A DNA stretch of 64,000 nt from Lysobacter luteus (GCF_907164845.1 NZ_OU015430.1:1416001-1480000); one strand, 5' to 3'; numbered from the stretch's first letter, positions 35,752 through 44,717 are shown. The notes: a model not told the origin generated them from the letters alone. Program-made: numbers and translations.

Positions 35752-35823
35752 GGTGGGTCCCGGGAGGTCAGGCCGCCATTGTCGCGCAGTGCGACGCGGT
35801 TGCCTGACCGCAATCCCAACGGG

Positions 35824-36339
35824 TCAGTCACCGTGGCGGGAAAACTCGGTGCTGCTGCCGTCGGTGGCCACGAGCTCAACCGCGTACGGTTGGATGCGGC
35901 CGTCCGGCATCTCCATGCCGGGCGAACCGGCCGGCATGCCCGGCACCGTCAGCCCACGTGCCTCGGGCGACTCGGCCAGCAGGCGCTTGACGTCCGTGGC
36001 GGGCACGTGGCCCTCGATGAAGTAGCCGGCGATCTCTGCTGTATGGCACGACGCCTTGCCGGTGGGCACGCCGACGCGCTCCTTCACCGCATGCACGTCG
36101 TCGACATCGCGCACCTCGACCGGGAAGCCGGCCTCGCGCATGTGCTCAACCCAGTGCACGCAGCAGCCGCAGCTCGGACTCTTGTGCACCAGCAGGCGCG
36201 GGAGGGTCTCGGCAACCGGTGAAGCGGCAACATGGACGTCCGCCTGCGCGGCGCTGGCTGGCGCCGGGTTGTTGCCGGCGCAGGCCGGCAGGGCGGCCGC
36301 GAGCGCGACGGCGGAGAGAAGGGCAGGCAGGGGCTTCAT
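35824..36339 (-). CDS. copG: CopG-like copper protein (DUF411), copy 1
   Basis: Periplasmic protein of the DUF411 family. Pseudomonas CopG binds a cysteine-bridged copper cluster (family knowledge). The CGCC motif in KSPSCGCCVHWVEHM and the second motif GKASCHTAEIAGYFIEGHVP supply the cysteine and histidine ligands; GMPAGSPGMEMPDG adds methionines. The export signal ends at ALAAALPAC, possibly a lipobox. 171 residues from the ATG at 36339. It follows copB by 58 bp and is probably the third gene of copA-copB-copG. A second copy lies at 59198. Confidence 0.85.
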   Translation of the reverse strand: MKPLPALLSAVALAAALPACAGNNPAPASAAQADVHVAASPVAETLPRLLVHKSPSCGCCVHWVEHMREAGFPVEVRDVDDVHAVKERVGVPTGKASCHTAEIAGYFIEGHVPATDVKRLLAESPEARGLTVPGMPAGSPGMEMPDGRIQPYAVELVATDGSSTEFSRHGD

Positions 36340-36397
36340 CACGGGCGTTCTCGTCTGTGTCTCGATCGGGATTCTTGCAGGTTGGCCGGCGCGCCGG

Positions 36398-37339
36398 CTA
36401 GAACCAGGTGCGCAGGCCGACGACCCAGCGGGTGTCCCGCGTGCGATCGCCGGCGCCGTGGCGCAGATCGGCCGTACCGCCGTGGGCACGTTCGTGCACC
36501 AGGCCGATGTAGGGCGCGAACCTGCGGGTGAACTCGTAGCGCAGGCGCAGCCCGGCCTCGGTCGTCGCCAGCCCGGAGCCTACGCCCCGCGTAGCGTCGT
36601 CTTTCGCGAAGAAGCTTGCTTCCACCACGGGCTGCAGGATCAGCCGGTTGGTCAGCAGCAGCTCGTACTCGACCTCGACGACCGCCTCGACCTGGCCCGA
36701 CTCGCCCAGGTAGGCCGTCGCCTGGGTCTCGAACATGTAGGGCGCCAGGCCCTGAACGCCGATGGCGGCCCAGGTCTGCGCGTCACCCGGTCGGGTCTGC
36801 TGGCGGACGCCGGCGACCACGTCCCACCAGGCCGAGACCGCGCGTCCGTACAGCACTTCGACATCGGCGGCGTGGGTACGACCGGCTTCGCGCTCGCCCT
36901 CGCTGCGCAACCAGACCCGGTTGATGTCGCCTCCCAGCCAGCCCTGCAGCTCCCAGCCTTGTCCGTTGCCGTCGTCGCCGTCCCACGCTTCGAGCCGGTC
37001 GACGAGCAGGAACCCGTGGATGCCGGAGCCGTGGCTCATCCGGTGGTGCAATTCGGGAAACGCGGCCGCGCGGTCGGCGTCGGTCAGCACCGGGATCGGG
37101 GTGCGCGGTTGCGCGGAGGCGGCCGTGGCCCGGGCGGCCGCCGGCGGTTCTCCGGTGGTGTGCTGCGAATGGTCCATCTGCGAGTGGTCCATCTGCGAGT
37201 GGTCGACAACCGGCTCGGGTTCCTGGGGCGGCGCTACTTCCTGTGGGTGCTCATGCTCCTGCGCCAGCAACGGTGCGCACGCAACCCCTGCCAGCACGGC
37301 GACAACCAACGACAGGAAGCGAAGGCCAGCGCGCGTCAT
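36398..37339 (-). CDS. copB: Copper resistance protein CopB/PcoB, copy 1
   Basis: Outer-membrane beta-barrel that acts with the CopA oxidase. Signal peptide (about 1-26), then a Met/His linker with repeats of MDHSQ, then the barrel with VWLRSEGEREAGRTHAADVE, YGRAVSAWWDVVAGVR and a terminal aromatic (GLRTWF). 313 residues. The start ATG overlaps the copA stop (ATGA); the frame is open far upstream over copA but that part is a shadow. Confidence 0.92.
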   Translation of the reverse strand: MTRAGLRFLSLVVAVLAGVACAPLLAQEHEHPQEVAPPQEPEPVVDHSQMDHSQMDHSQHTTGEPPAAARATAASAQPRTPIPVLTDADRAAAFPELHHRMSHGSGIHGFLLVDRLEAWDGDDGNGQGWELQGWLGGDINRVWLRSEGEREAGRTHAADVEVLYGRAVSAWWDVVAGVRQQTRPGDAQTWAAIGVQGLAPYMFETQATAYLGESGQVEAVVEVEYELLLTNRLILQPVVEASFFAKDDATRGVGSGLATTEAGLRLRYEFTRRFAPYIGLVHERAHGGTADLRHGAGDRTRDTRWVVGLRTWF

Positions 37340-39156
37340 TCGACCACCCGCACTTCGCGCATCATCCCGGCTTCCATGTGGTACAGCAGGTGGCAGTGGT
37401 ACGCCCAGCGGCCGAGGGCGTCGGCGCGCACCCGGTAGCTGCGTTTCGTCCCCGGGGGCATGTCGACGGTGTGCTTGCGGACCATGAACCCGCCATCCTC
37501 GCCCTCCAGGTCGCTCCACATGCCGTGCAGGTGGATGGGGTGGGTCATCATCGTGTCGTTGACCAGCACGATGCGCATGCGCTCGCCGTAGTTCAGCCGC
37601 AGCGGCTCGGCGTCGTCGAACTTCAAACCATCGAATGACCAGGCGAACTTCTCCATGTGGCCGGTCAGGTGCAGTTCGACGGTGCGTGATGGCTCGCGCC
37701 CATCGGGGTCTTCGAACGTGCTGCGCAGGTCCGAGTACGCCAGCACCTTGCGGCCGTTGTCGCGCAGGCCGATGCCGGGGTCGTCCAGGCGCGGGACGGG
37801 CGACATCGTCTGCATGTCGACCAGCGGGTTGCCGGCCTCGCTGGCCGGGTGCTGCTGCATGCCACCGGCGGCGTGGTCCATGGCCGGCATCGCATGCCCC
37901 ATGTGGGCGCCGCAGCCACCTTCCATGCCCTTCATCTGCGCCGCCTGGCCGTGGTCCATGCCGGCATGCGCCATCCCGCCGTGGCCCATGTCGTCCATCG
38001 TCAACAGCGGCCGCGGGTCCAGCGGCGGGACGTCGGGGGCCAGCCCGTGGCGGACGGCGAGGGTGCCGCGCGCATAGCCGGTGCGGCCCATGTCCTGCGC
38101 GAAGATGGCGAACGCATCTGCGCCAGTCGGCTCGACCAGCACGTCGAACGTCTCGGCCACGGCGATGCGGAACTCGTCGACGCTGACCGGGTGCACGTAC
38201 TGGCCGTCGGCGGCGACCACCGTCATCTTCAGTCCGGGGATGCGGATGTCGAAGTAGGTCATCGCCGATGCGTTGATGAAGCGCAGCAGCACCTTCTCGC
38301 CCGGGCGGAACAGCCCGGTCCAGTTGCCCGCGGGCGCGGTGCCGTTGAGCAGGTAGGTGTAGGTGTGGGCGTTGATGTCGGAGATGTCGGTCGGGGTCAT
38401 CCGCATCCGCCCCCACATTCCGCGGTCGGCCAGCGTGGCCTCCAGGCCGTTGCGACCGACGTCGTCGAGGAAGTCGCCCGCCGTGCGCCGGTAGAAGTTG
38501 TCGTGTTCGGACATCTTCTTCATGCGCGCGAACAGCGCGGCCGGGTCCATGTCCGTCCAGTCCGACAGCAACACCACGTGCTCGCAGTCGTAATGGAACG
38601 GCGGCGGTCGCAGCGGGTCCACCACGATGGCGCCGTACAGGCCGGCCTGCTCCTGGTACATCGAGTGGCTGTGGTACCAGTAGGTCCCCGACTGCTGCAG
38701 CGTGAAGCGGTAGGTCCAGGTCTCGCCCGGGTGGATGCCGTCGAAGCTCAGGCCGGGCACGCCGTCCATGTTCGCCGGCAACAGGATGCCGTGCCAGTGG
38801 ATCGAGGCCGGCTCGTCGCGCAGCCGGTTGGCGACCCGCAAAGTGACCGTGTCGCCCTCGCGCCAGCGCAGCAGCGGCCCGGGCAGGGAACCGTTGACGG
38901 TGGTCGCTGGGCGCGTGCGGCCGGTGAAGTTGACCGGTGCACGCCCGATCGACAGGTCGAAATCGGTGCCACGCAGTTCCACGGGGCCGGTGGCCGCGGC
39001 TTCGGCGGCGAACGCTGGCAGTCGCCACAATCCGGCGCCCCCGGCGATGCCGGCCGCGGCCAGGCCGGTCACGAACCGTCGGCGGCTGCCGTCTACCGCG
39101 CTGGCATCACGGTGGAGATGGGGGGACCAGGGGCTGGTGGGCTTGCGTGGAGACAT
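37336..39156 (-). CDS. copA: Multicopper oxidase CopA/PcoA, copy 1
   Basis: Periplasmic Cu(I) oxidase of the PcoA/CopA group. A Tat signal (SRRRFVT, residues 24-30) is followed by three cupredoxin domains. Copper ligands are visible as SIHWHGI, WYHSHS, HPIHLHGMW and YHCHLLYHMEAGM. Between domains lies a Met/His/Gly-rich copper-binding segment (MGHGGMAHAGMDHG). 606 residues with the ATG at 39156; a GTG at 39192 would add 12 residues. It is preceded by a promoter with CueR-type geometry. Confidence 0.94.
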   Translation of the reverse strand: MSPRKPTSPWSPHLHRDASAVDGSRRRFVTGLAAAGIAGGAGLWRLPAFAAEAAATGPVELRGTDFDLSIGRAPVNFTGRTRPATTVNGSLPGPLLRWREGDTVTLRVANRLRDEPASIHWHGILLPANMDGVPGLSFDGIHPGETWTYRFTLQQSGTYWYHSHSMYQEQAGLYGAIVVDPLRPPPFHYDCEHVVLLSDWTDMDPAALFARMKKMSEHDNFYRRTAGDFLDDVGRNGLEATLADRGMWGRMRMTPTDISDINAHTYTYLLNGTAPAGNWTGLFRPGEKVLLRFINASAMTYFDIRIPGLKMTVVAADGQYVHPVSVDEFRIAVAETFDVLVEPTGADAFAIFAQDMGRTGYARGTLAVRHGLAPDVPPLDPRPLLTMDDMGHGGMAHAGMDHGQAAQMKGMEGGCGAHMGHAMPAMDHAAGGMQQHPASEAGNPLVDMQTMSPVPRLDDPGIGLRDNGRKVLAYSDLRSTFEDPDGREPSRTVELHLTGHMEKFAWSFDGLKFDDAEPLRLNYGERMRIVLVNDTMMTHPIHLHGMWSDLEGEDGGFMVRKHTVDMPPGTKRSYRVRADALGRWAYHCHLLYHMEAGMMREVRVVE

Positions 39157-39201
39157 CGGAATCCGGACAGGGCCGGAGTTGCACGGCCGCACGAAAGGAG
39201 C

Positions 39202-39232
39202 AGGTTACGGGTTCCCACGGCGGGAAGGTCAA
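39202..39232 (-). promoter_or_regulatory. CueR/MerR-type promoter of copA-copB
   Basis: On the minus strand TTGACC (39232-39227), a 19-bp spacer and TAACCT (39207-39202). The spacer holds the dyad TTCCC-GCCGT-GGGAA. The over-long 19-bp spacer with a centred dyad is the hallmark of promoters activated by MerR-family sensors, and the half-site and -10 closely resemble E. coli PcopA as I recall it. The -35 overlaps the end of the VIT gene. Confidence 0.7.
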
Positions 39233-39921
39233 ACGGCTGCGCCGAACAGGCGTCCCACTCCCGCAGTCAGGGCCATCGCCAGCGCACCCCAGAACGCGAC
39301 ACGGACCGCCCCCCTGAGCTTCGGGGCCCCGCCGGCATAGGCTGCCAGCGCACCCAACCCCAACAAGGCAGCCACGGTCGTCGACATGATCCACGCCACA
39401 GTGTCCGCGCTGGCGGCGAGTGATGTCGCAATGGGCAGTGCGGCCCCGAGGGCAAACGCGGCAGCCGAGGCGAGGGCCGCCTGAACGGGGCGCGCGCGGA
39501 GGGTTTCGGTGATGCCCAGCTCATCGCGCACGTGCGCGCCGAGTGGGTCGTGCGCCATCAACTGGGCGGCGACCTGGGTGGCCAGGTCATGCTCAAGCCC
39601 GCGCTTGCGGTAGATCGCTACCAGTTCGGCGGATTCGACCTCCGGTTGTGTTTCCAGTTCGCGCGTTTCCCGCAGGATGTCTGCACGTTCAGTGTCGGCC
39701 TGGGACTGCACCGAGACGTATTCACCCGCCGCCATCGACATCGCGCCGGCTGCCAACCCGGCGACACCGGCGGTCAGTACCGCCGCCGGCGAAGCGCCCG
39801 CCGCGGCGACGCCGACCATCAGGCTCGCTGTCGAGATGACTCCGTCGTTGGCGCCGAGCACCGCGGCGCGCAACCAGCCGATGCGCGAAGCCATATGACG
39901 TTCCGGGTGGAGGTGTGGCAT
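39229..39921 (-). CDS. VIT1/CCC1-family Fe/Mn transporter
   Basis: 230 residues with five hydrophobic helices. The signature is near the N-terminus: LGANDGVISTASLMVGVAAA and LAAGAMSMAAGEYVSVQSQ. A charged middle segment follows (ELETQPEVESAELVAIYRKR), as in VIT proteins where it binds metal, then three more helices. Probably exports or sequesters Fe(II)/Mn(II). It lies directly before copA on the same strand, with the copA promoter inside its last codons. Confidence 0.85.
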   Translation of the reverse strand: MPHLHPERHMASRIGWLRAAVLGANDGVISTASLMVGVAAAGASPAAVLTAGVAGLAAGAMSMAAGEYVSVQSQADTERADILRETRELETQPEVESAELVAIYRKRGLEHDLATQVAAQLMAHDPLGAHVRDELGITETLRARPVQAALASAAAFALGAALPIATSLAASADTVAWIMSTTVAALLGLGALAAYAGGAPKLRGAVRVAFWGALAMALTAGVGRLFGAAV

Positions 39922-40030
39922 GGCGGTAGGCTCTCGCGACTTGGCTGGGTTGAAGACTGCACCCGATCATGCGCGTTCCGGTGGGCACAATCACGACGCA
40001 CGCGCAGCCGCATCGACGCGACAGCGTTCT

Positions 40031-41980
40031 TCATTCCTGGGCTCCGTCGGGGGAGGGCAGGCGATACCACTGCCGTTCGTAGGCCATCGACCCCCACAGC
40101 GCGTGCGCGTGTGCGGTCCTGGCGAGGTCACGGTCCAGCTGCGCCGGGAGCAGACGTCCGGAGTCCGCTTCGTAGCGAAACTGCACGGGTGGCTTCTGGG
40201 GCTGGAGCACCACCACGTCGTCGCCTTGCATCCACGCGAAGTTACCGTGGTACTGCATCAGCGCACGGCCCGGTCGACGCATGCCCGGGTCGCTGAGGTC
40301 GCGGCCGGCCATGGGCGTGGCATCGCCGACGCCGATGAGCGACAGCAGGGTGGGCCCCAGGTCCACCTGGCTCGCGATCCGCTCGTCCCGGCGTGGGGTT
40401 ATCCCGCCACCCAGGATCAGTGCAGGCACGTGGAAGTTGTCGACGGGCACGAGATCACGCCCGAACACGCGGGAGTCGTGATCGGCGACCACCAGGAACA
40501 CCGTGTCCTCCCAGTACTCGGACGCCATCGCGCGCTCGAAAAACCCACCCACGGCATGGTCGGCGTACTTTGCGGCGTTGTTCCGGGTCTGCCTGGGCTG
40601 CTCGAAAAGTTCGATGCGACCATCAGGGAACTCGAACGGGTCGTGGTTACTGGAGGAGAACACCAGGCCGAAGAACGGCGTGCCAGCTGCATGCAGCCGC
40701 CGGAACTCCTGGTCGGCGCGGGTGAACAGATCTTCGTCGCTGACGCCCCAGGAACCGGTGAACACTGGCGCGCGAAAGTCCTTCTGCTCGACCACACGGC
40801 CAAAGCCATTGCCGAAGAAGAACCCGCGCATGTTGTCGAAGTGTCCCTCGCCCCCGTAGTAGAACGTGGTGTCGTAGCCGTGCTCACGCAACGTCTGCGC
40901 GAGCGTGTAGAAGCCGTGCTGCGCCTCGGGCTGCTTGACCACGGCCTGGGCCGGTGACGGCGGGAACCCGGCAACCACCGCCTCGATGCCGCGGACGCTG
41001 CGGGTCCCGGTGGCGTACATGCGGGTGAACGTCCAGGCATCCGTGCTCAGGCGGTCCAGGTTAGGGGAAAGCGGCAGCCCGCCCAGATGGCCGATGAACT
41101 GCGCGCCCAGGCTTTCCTCCAGGATGATGACGAGGTTCTTCGGTTTGCCAGGGTGGCTGGGCACGCGGGCGGCCAGCGTTGGGAGGGTGTCGTCGGTGAA
41201 ATGGCTGGCCGGCAGTCCGGTGTCGGCACGCACGGCGGCGATGACCTCGCTGTCGGGCAAGCCGCCATAAAGCTTCATCGCGGTGTCGTCCTGCTGCAGC
41301 CACTGGCGCGTTGCGTGGGCCAGCGAATAGAACGAGTTCAACGGCAACTGGTTGACCACCGGGTTGGCGCTGAAGGCCACCAACGCGGGGTTGAGGGGGC
41401 GGTGCCCCAGGGTGGAGCGTGCACCCATTGCACACACAAGCACTGCCAGGACCGCGACCGACGCGCGCAACCAGGCCGGCGCCGCCGCGGGCGTTGGTAC
41501 GAACGCCGTGCGTGCGCGCACCCAACCCAGCCCGAGCGTCCCCGCCAGCACCACCGGTGCAAGCAGCACCTGGGCCGGCCGGCTTTGCCACAGGGTGGAG
41601 GCGACCTCGCGCGGATAGACCAGGTACTCCAGGAACAGCCGGTTCGGCCGTAGGCCGTACTCGCCCATGAAGCCGGGGGTGGCCAGCTCCAGTTGCAGCA
41701 GCAATGCCATGCAAAGGGCCAACCATGCGGATACGGCAAGGTGTACCCGTCGGCTTGAAGGCCACGCAAGTACGGCGACGGTCGGCGCGGCGAACAGCAT
41801 GCACAGCGTGGCGATGTCGACGCGCACACCTTGCAGCAGCACTTCGGCCCAGCCGCCCACCTGTGCGACCTGGTCGAACTTCCATAGCGCGAGCCCGATT
41901 CGCGATGCACTCAGCAGCGCCAGACCGGCGGCGAAGAACCAGAGCAACGGCTTTGCCGGCGAAAACACTCTCGACAACAT
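40031..41980 (-). CDS. LtaS/MdoB-like membrane sulfatase-fold transferase
   Basis: 649 residues: four or five N-terminal transmembrane helices (about 8-200), then a periplasmic alkaline-phosphatase-fold domain. Metal/active-site motifs: VIILEESLG, the nucleophile Thr in YATGTRSVRG (about 324-326), SSSNHDPFEFPD and VADHDSRVFG. The family moves phosphoglycerol or phosphoethanolamine onto envelope glycans or lipids; the acceptor cannot be told here. The ATG at 41980 has no clear Shine-Dalgarno. It shares an upstream TGTCGG array with the neighbouring eptA-like gene. Confidence 0.82.
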   Translation of the reverse strand: MLSRVFSPAKPLLWFFAAGLALLSASRIGLALWKFDQVAQVGGWAEVLLQGVRVDIATLCMLFAAPTVAVLAWPSSRRVHLAVSAWLALCMALLLQLELATPGFMGEYGLRPNRLFLEYLVYPREVASTLWQSRPAQVLLAPVVLAGTLGLGWVRARTAFVPTPAAAPAWLRASVAVLAVLVCAMGARSTLGHRPLNPALVAFSANPVVNQLPLNSFYSLAHATRQWLQQDDTAMKLYGGLPDSEVIAAVRADTGLPASHFTDDTLPTLAARVPSHPGKPKNLVIILEESLGAQFIGHLGGLPLSPNLDRLSTDAWTFTRMYATGTRSVRGIEAVVAGFPPSPAQAVVKQPEAQHGFYTLAQTLREHGYDTTFYYGGEGHFDNMRGFFFGNGFGRVVEQKDFRAPVFTGSWGVSDEDLFTRADQEFRRLHAAGTPFFGLVFSSSNHDPFEFPDGRIELFEQPRQTRNNAAKYADHAVGGFFERAMASEYWEDTVFLVVADHDSRVFGRDLVPVDNFHVPALILGGGITPRRDERIASQVDLGPTLLSLIGVGDATPMAGRDLSDPGMRRPGRALMQYHGNFAWMQGDDVVVLQPQKPPVQFRYEADSGRLLPAQLDRDLARTAHAHALWGSMAYERQWYRLPSPDGAQE

Positions 41981-42031
41981 CGGTGGACCCGTGCCTACGC
42001 GTGGACAACGCCGCCATGCTTGGCTTGAGCG

Positions 42032-42070
42032 GGTCGGATCTGCGTGGGCGAGATGTCGGAGAGTTGTCGG
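42032..42070 (+). repeat. Phased TGTCGG boxes upstream of the LtaS-like gene (candidate OmpR-type operator)
   Basis: GGTCGG at 42032, TGTCGG at 42054 and TGTCGG at 42065: starts spaced 22 and 11 bp. The last two form TGTCGG-N5-TGTCGG, the classic tandem geometry for OmpR/PmrA-class regulators. The array lies 52-90 bp before the LtaS-like start codon. The same 22+11 layout occurs at 43891-43929. Confidence 0.6.
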
Positions 42071-42116
42071 GACCAGGCACCGGGGTGACCGCTCTGCCCG
42101 TCGCCCAACACTGATG

Positions 42117-43823
42117 TCACGGTGCGGCCAGGACACCCGGCGTGCCGTCTCCATCCCCAGGTCCGCGGCAGGCGGCCAGCAGGTCCCGCCCAGGCGTGAT
42201 CGCGGCGGTCCGTATGTCGAACAGCCCCAGCACGGTTGAAAACAGGTTGTCGTGGCTCGCCGGCATCCCCGCGCGACGTTGCAGGCAGGGGAGGTCAAGG
42301 TCCATCGCGGCGGCGAGCCGGGGCTTGAACCACATCAGCATCGGGACGCGCAATTGCTCCCGGGGCGCAATGGCGTACGGCATGCCGTGCAGGTACAGCC
42401 CCTTCTCGCCCAGCGATTCCCCGTGGTCGGAGAGATAGATCAGCGCGGAGTCGTAACCCTCCGCGGCGTCGAGCCGTTCGATCGCTCCCGCAAGGACGTG
42501 ATCGGTGTAGAGCACGGCGTTGTCGTAGGCGTTCACGATCTGGTCGCGCGAGCAACGACCCAGCTCGGCGGATCGGCAGGTAGGCACGAACGTCTCGAAC
42601 TCCGGGGGATACCGGTCGAAATAGCTCGGGCCATGGTTTCCGAGCATGTGCAGGACGATCACCCGGTCCCGTGCCCGGCTCTCGGCCCGTGGGGGCAGGC
42701 CCTTGAGCAGGACCTCGTCGAGGCAGCGCAACCGGTCGCACAGCACGGGATCGCCGGCCGCAGCGGTGGATTCGAACGCCAACCCGGCGCAGACGCCTTT
42801 GCAGCCGCTCTGGTTGTCACGCCACAGCACCTCCACGCCGAGCCTTTGCAGCACGTGGAGCAAGGACTGGTGCGAACGGATCCGCGCCTCGTCGTACTTT
42901 GCCCGCCCCCATGGCGAGAACATGCAAGGCAGCGAGGCCTCGGTGCTGCTCCCGCACGCCTGCATGTCACGGAAGTTGATGATGTCCAGGCCCGCAAGCC
43001 GTGGCGTGGTCTGGCGGCGGTAGCCATTGAGGCCCCAGTTCTGCGCCCGCACGGTTTCGCCCACGACAAGGACCAGCAGGCGAGGTTTGCCCGCCGTCGC
43101 CGGCCGGGTCGCGCGCGCGTCCACGGCGATCGGCAGCAATGGCCTGTTCGACGTGGGTGGCTGCGAGAATGCGAGCCGCCCCAGGCCATAGAGGTAGTTG
43201 GCCGGCGTGATCAGGTAACGGACTTCGTGCCGGTTCCGGAGGAGGGACGAGACCTCCTTGAACGAGACCGCGCCGGCCGCCATGACCAGCACCCACATGC
43301 CCAGGAGAAACGCGCCCCGCACCAGTACCGCCTGCAGCGGCCTGCGACGCAGCACCCGCACCCGATACAGCACGACACCCGGCAATACGGCATATAACAG
43401 CACGTGCGGGAACAGACCCGGGGTCAGGAGTTCGCGTGCTTCCGCGGGGTCGGTATGCAGTACGTTGCGCAGCATGTCGGCGTCCAGATAGGCGCCATAT
43501 GCCTGCATGTAATACGTCGCGAACGCGGTGGTGACCAGCAGCAGGGCCAGTGTCGGGCGTGCCCATCGATTGACCACCAGCGCACCCAGCAGCAGCCCGT
43601 GCAGCCCAATCAGCGCGACGAAGACGGCGACGGCCGACACCCGGTTGTCGCCCGCATGCGCGAGCGCTGCCTGCCAGAAGGGCTGGTTGGCGGTGAGCAC
43701 GAAGTACCCGCTGGCCAGGATCACCAGGGCTTCAACGGTCACCAGGGGGCGCCACGCAACCACAGCCCGCCAAGGCGGGGTGGCGAAGCGCCGGGGGAGC
43801 GCCGATGCAATGCTCTCTGCCAT
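42117..43823 (-). CDS. eptA: Lipid A phosphoethanolamine transferase (EptA/MCR-like)
   Basis: Transfers phosphoethanolamine to lipid A, lowering its charge and polymyxin binding (family role). Five N-terminal transmembrane helices precede the catalytic domain. Active-site residues align with MCR/EptA: Glu256 in VVGETVRAQNWGLNGYRRQT, nucleophile Thr294 in CGSSTEASLPCMFSPWG, His397 in GNHGPSYFDRYP, and Asp466/His467 in YLSDHGESLGEKG. Paired cysteines (290/300, 341/345, 362/367) fit the family disulfides. 568 residues from the ATG at 43823. Divergent from the two-component system next door. Confidence 0.9.
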   Translation of the reverse strand: MAESIASALPRRFATPPWRAVVAWRPLVTVEALVILASGYFVLTANQPFWQAALAHAGDNRVSAVAVFVALIGLHGLLLGALVVNRWARPTLALLLVTTAFATYYMQAYGAYLDADMLRNVLHTDPAEARELLTPGLFPHVLLYAVLPGVVLYRVRVLRRRPLQAVLVRGAFLLGMWVLVMAAGAVSFKEVSSLLRNRHEVRYLITPANYLYGLGRLAFSQPPTSNRPLLPIAVDARATRPATAGKPRLLVLVVGETVRAQNWGLNGYRRQTTPRLAGLDIINFRDMQACGSSTEASLPCMFSPWGRAKYDEARIRSHQSLLHVLQRLGVEVLWRDNQSGCKGVCAGLAFESTAAAGDPVLCDRLRCLDEVLLKGLPPRAESRARDRVIVLHMLGNHGPSYFDRYPPEFETFVPTCRSAELGRCSRDQIVNAYDNAVLYTDHVLAGAIERLDAAEGYDSALIYLSDHGESLGEKGLYLHGMPYAIAPREQLRVPMLMWFKPRLAAAMDLDLPCLQRRAGMPASHDNLFSTVLGLFDIRTAAITPGRDLLAACRGPGDGDGTPGVLAAP

Positions 43824-43868
43824 TTGTGCATGGACCCGTGGACTCCGGACGGATGCTCGCCCCGGTGG

Positions 43869-43929
43869 TGTCGGAGGCCGGTCGCCTCCCTGTCGGGATT
43901 CCGTGTCCGCCTTGTCGGAAGGCTGTCGG
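43869..43929 (+). repeat. Phased TGTCGG array in the eptA / response-regulator intergenic region
   Basis: Exact TGTCGG hexamers start at 43869, 43891, 43913 and 43924 (spacings 22, 22, 11), with a degenerate GGTCGC in the phased slot at 43880. The pair at 43913-43929 is TGTCGG-N5-TGTCGG. They lie 46-106 bp before eptA and about 95-155 bp before the response-regulator start. Two inverted copies (CCGACA) are at 43970 and 44001, nearer the regulator gene. Confidence 0.65.
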
Positions 43930-44024
43930 CAACCCGCTTGACCGCAGCCAACCGGCAACTAACGGATTTCCGACACGTTGCCGCACACTGTGGTGGCCGC
44001 CCGACACCCGATCCCGGAATCGCC

Positions 44025-44717
44025 ATGCGCCTGCTTGTCATCGAAGACAACCGCGACCTGGTCGCCAACCTGTTCGCGTACTTCGAATCGCGTGGCCATG
44101 TGCTGGACGCGGCACCGGACGGCATCACCGGGCTCCACCTGGCGCTTACCCAGCCCTACGATGCGGTGGTGCTCGACTGGATGCTGCCGCGCATGGACGG
44201 ACCCCAGGTGCTGCGCAAACTGCGCGAAGAGGGGCACAGCGATATCCCGGTGGTGATGCTGACCGCGCGCGACGAATTGCCCGACAAGCTCGCCGGGTTC
44301 CGGGCAGGAGCGGACGACTACCTCACCAAGCCGTTCGATCTCCCCGAGCTTGAGGTTCGACTGGAAGCGCTGCTGACCCGGGTCGAGGGCCGCGCTCGAC
44401 GCCGTGTCCTTGAGGTCGAGGACCTGCGCCTGGACCTGGACACGCTGGAGGCGACCCGCGCAGGGCAGGCCATTCACCTGTTTCCCGCCGGCCGGAAGTT
44501 GCTGGAAGCACTGATGCGGGCCAGCCCGGCGGTGGTGACGCGCGAACAGCTGGAGCGCACCCTGTGGGGCGACGAACCGCCGGACGGCGACATGTTGCGC
44601 TCCCATGTCTACGAGTTGCGCCGGGAGGTGGATGGCCCGTTCCCGGTCAAGCTGATCCAGACCGTCCCGCGCACCGGCTACCGCCTTGCGCGCGTCGCCA
44701 CCCCGGCAGGGCCGTGA
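44025..44717 (+). CDS. OmpR-family response regulator (PmrA-like context)
   Basis: 230 residues. Receiver domain with phosphoacceptor Asp51 (AVVLDWMLPRMDGP), acidic pair in VIEDNRD and Lys in YLTKPFD; C-terminal winged helix (SHVYELRREVDG, TVPRTGYRLA). The ATG at 44025 gives a normal receiver start, MRLLVIEDN. The stop overlaps the kinase start. Its placement beside eptA and the TGTCGG arrays suggests it controls lipid A and envelope modification. Confidence 0.9.
   Translation: MRLLVIEDNRDLVANLFAYFESRGHVLDAAPDGITGLHLALTQPYDAVVLDWMLPRMDGPQVLRKLREEGHSDIPVVMLTARDELPDKLAGFRAGADDYLTKPFDLPELEVRLEALLTRVEGRARRRVLEVEDLRLDLDTLEATRAGQAIHLFPAGRKLLEALMRASPAVVTREQLERTLWGDEPPDGDMLRSHVYELRREVDGPFPVKLIQTVPRTGYRLARVATPAGP

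Noticed and set aside
36398-39028. An 876-codon frame extending copB across copA
   Set aside because: The upstream part is an out-of-frame shadow of the oxidase; copB starts at 37339 with its own signal peptide.
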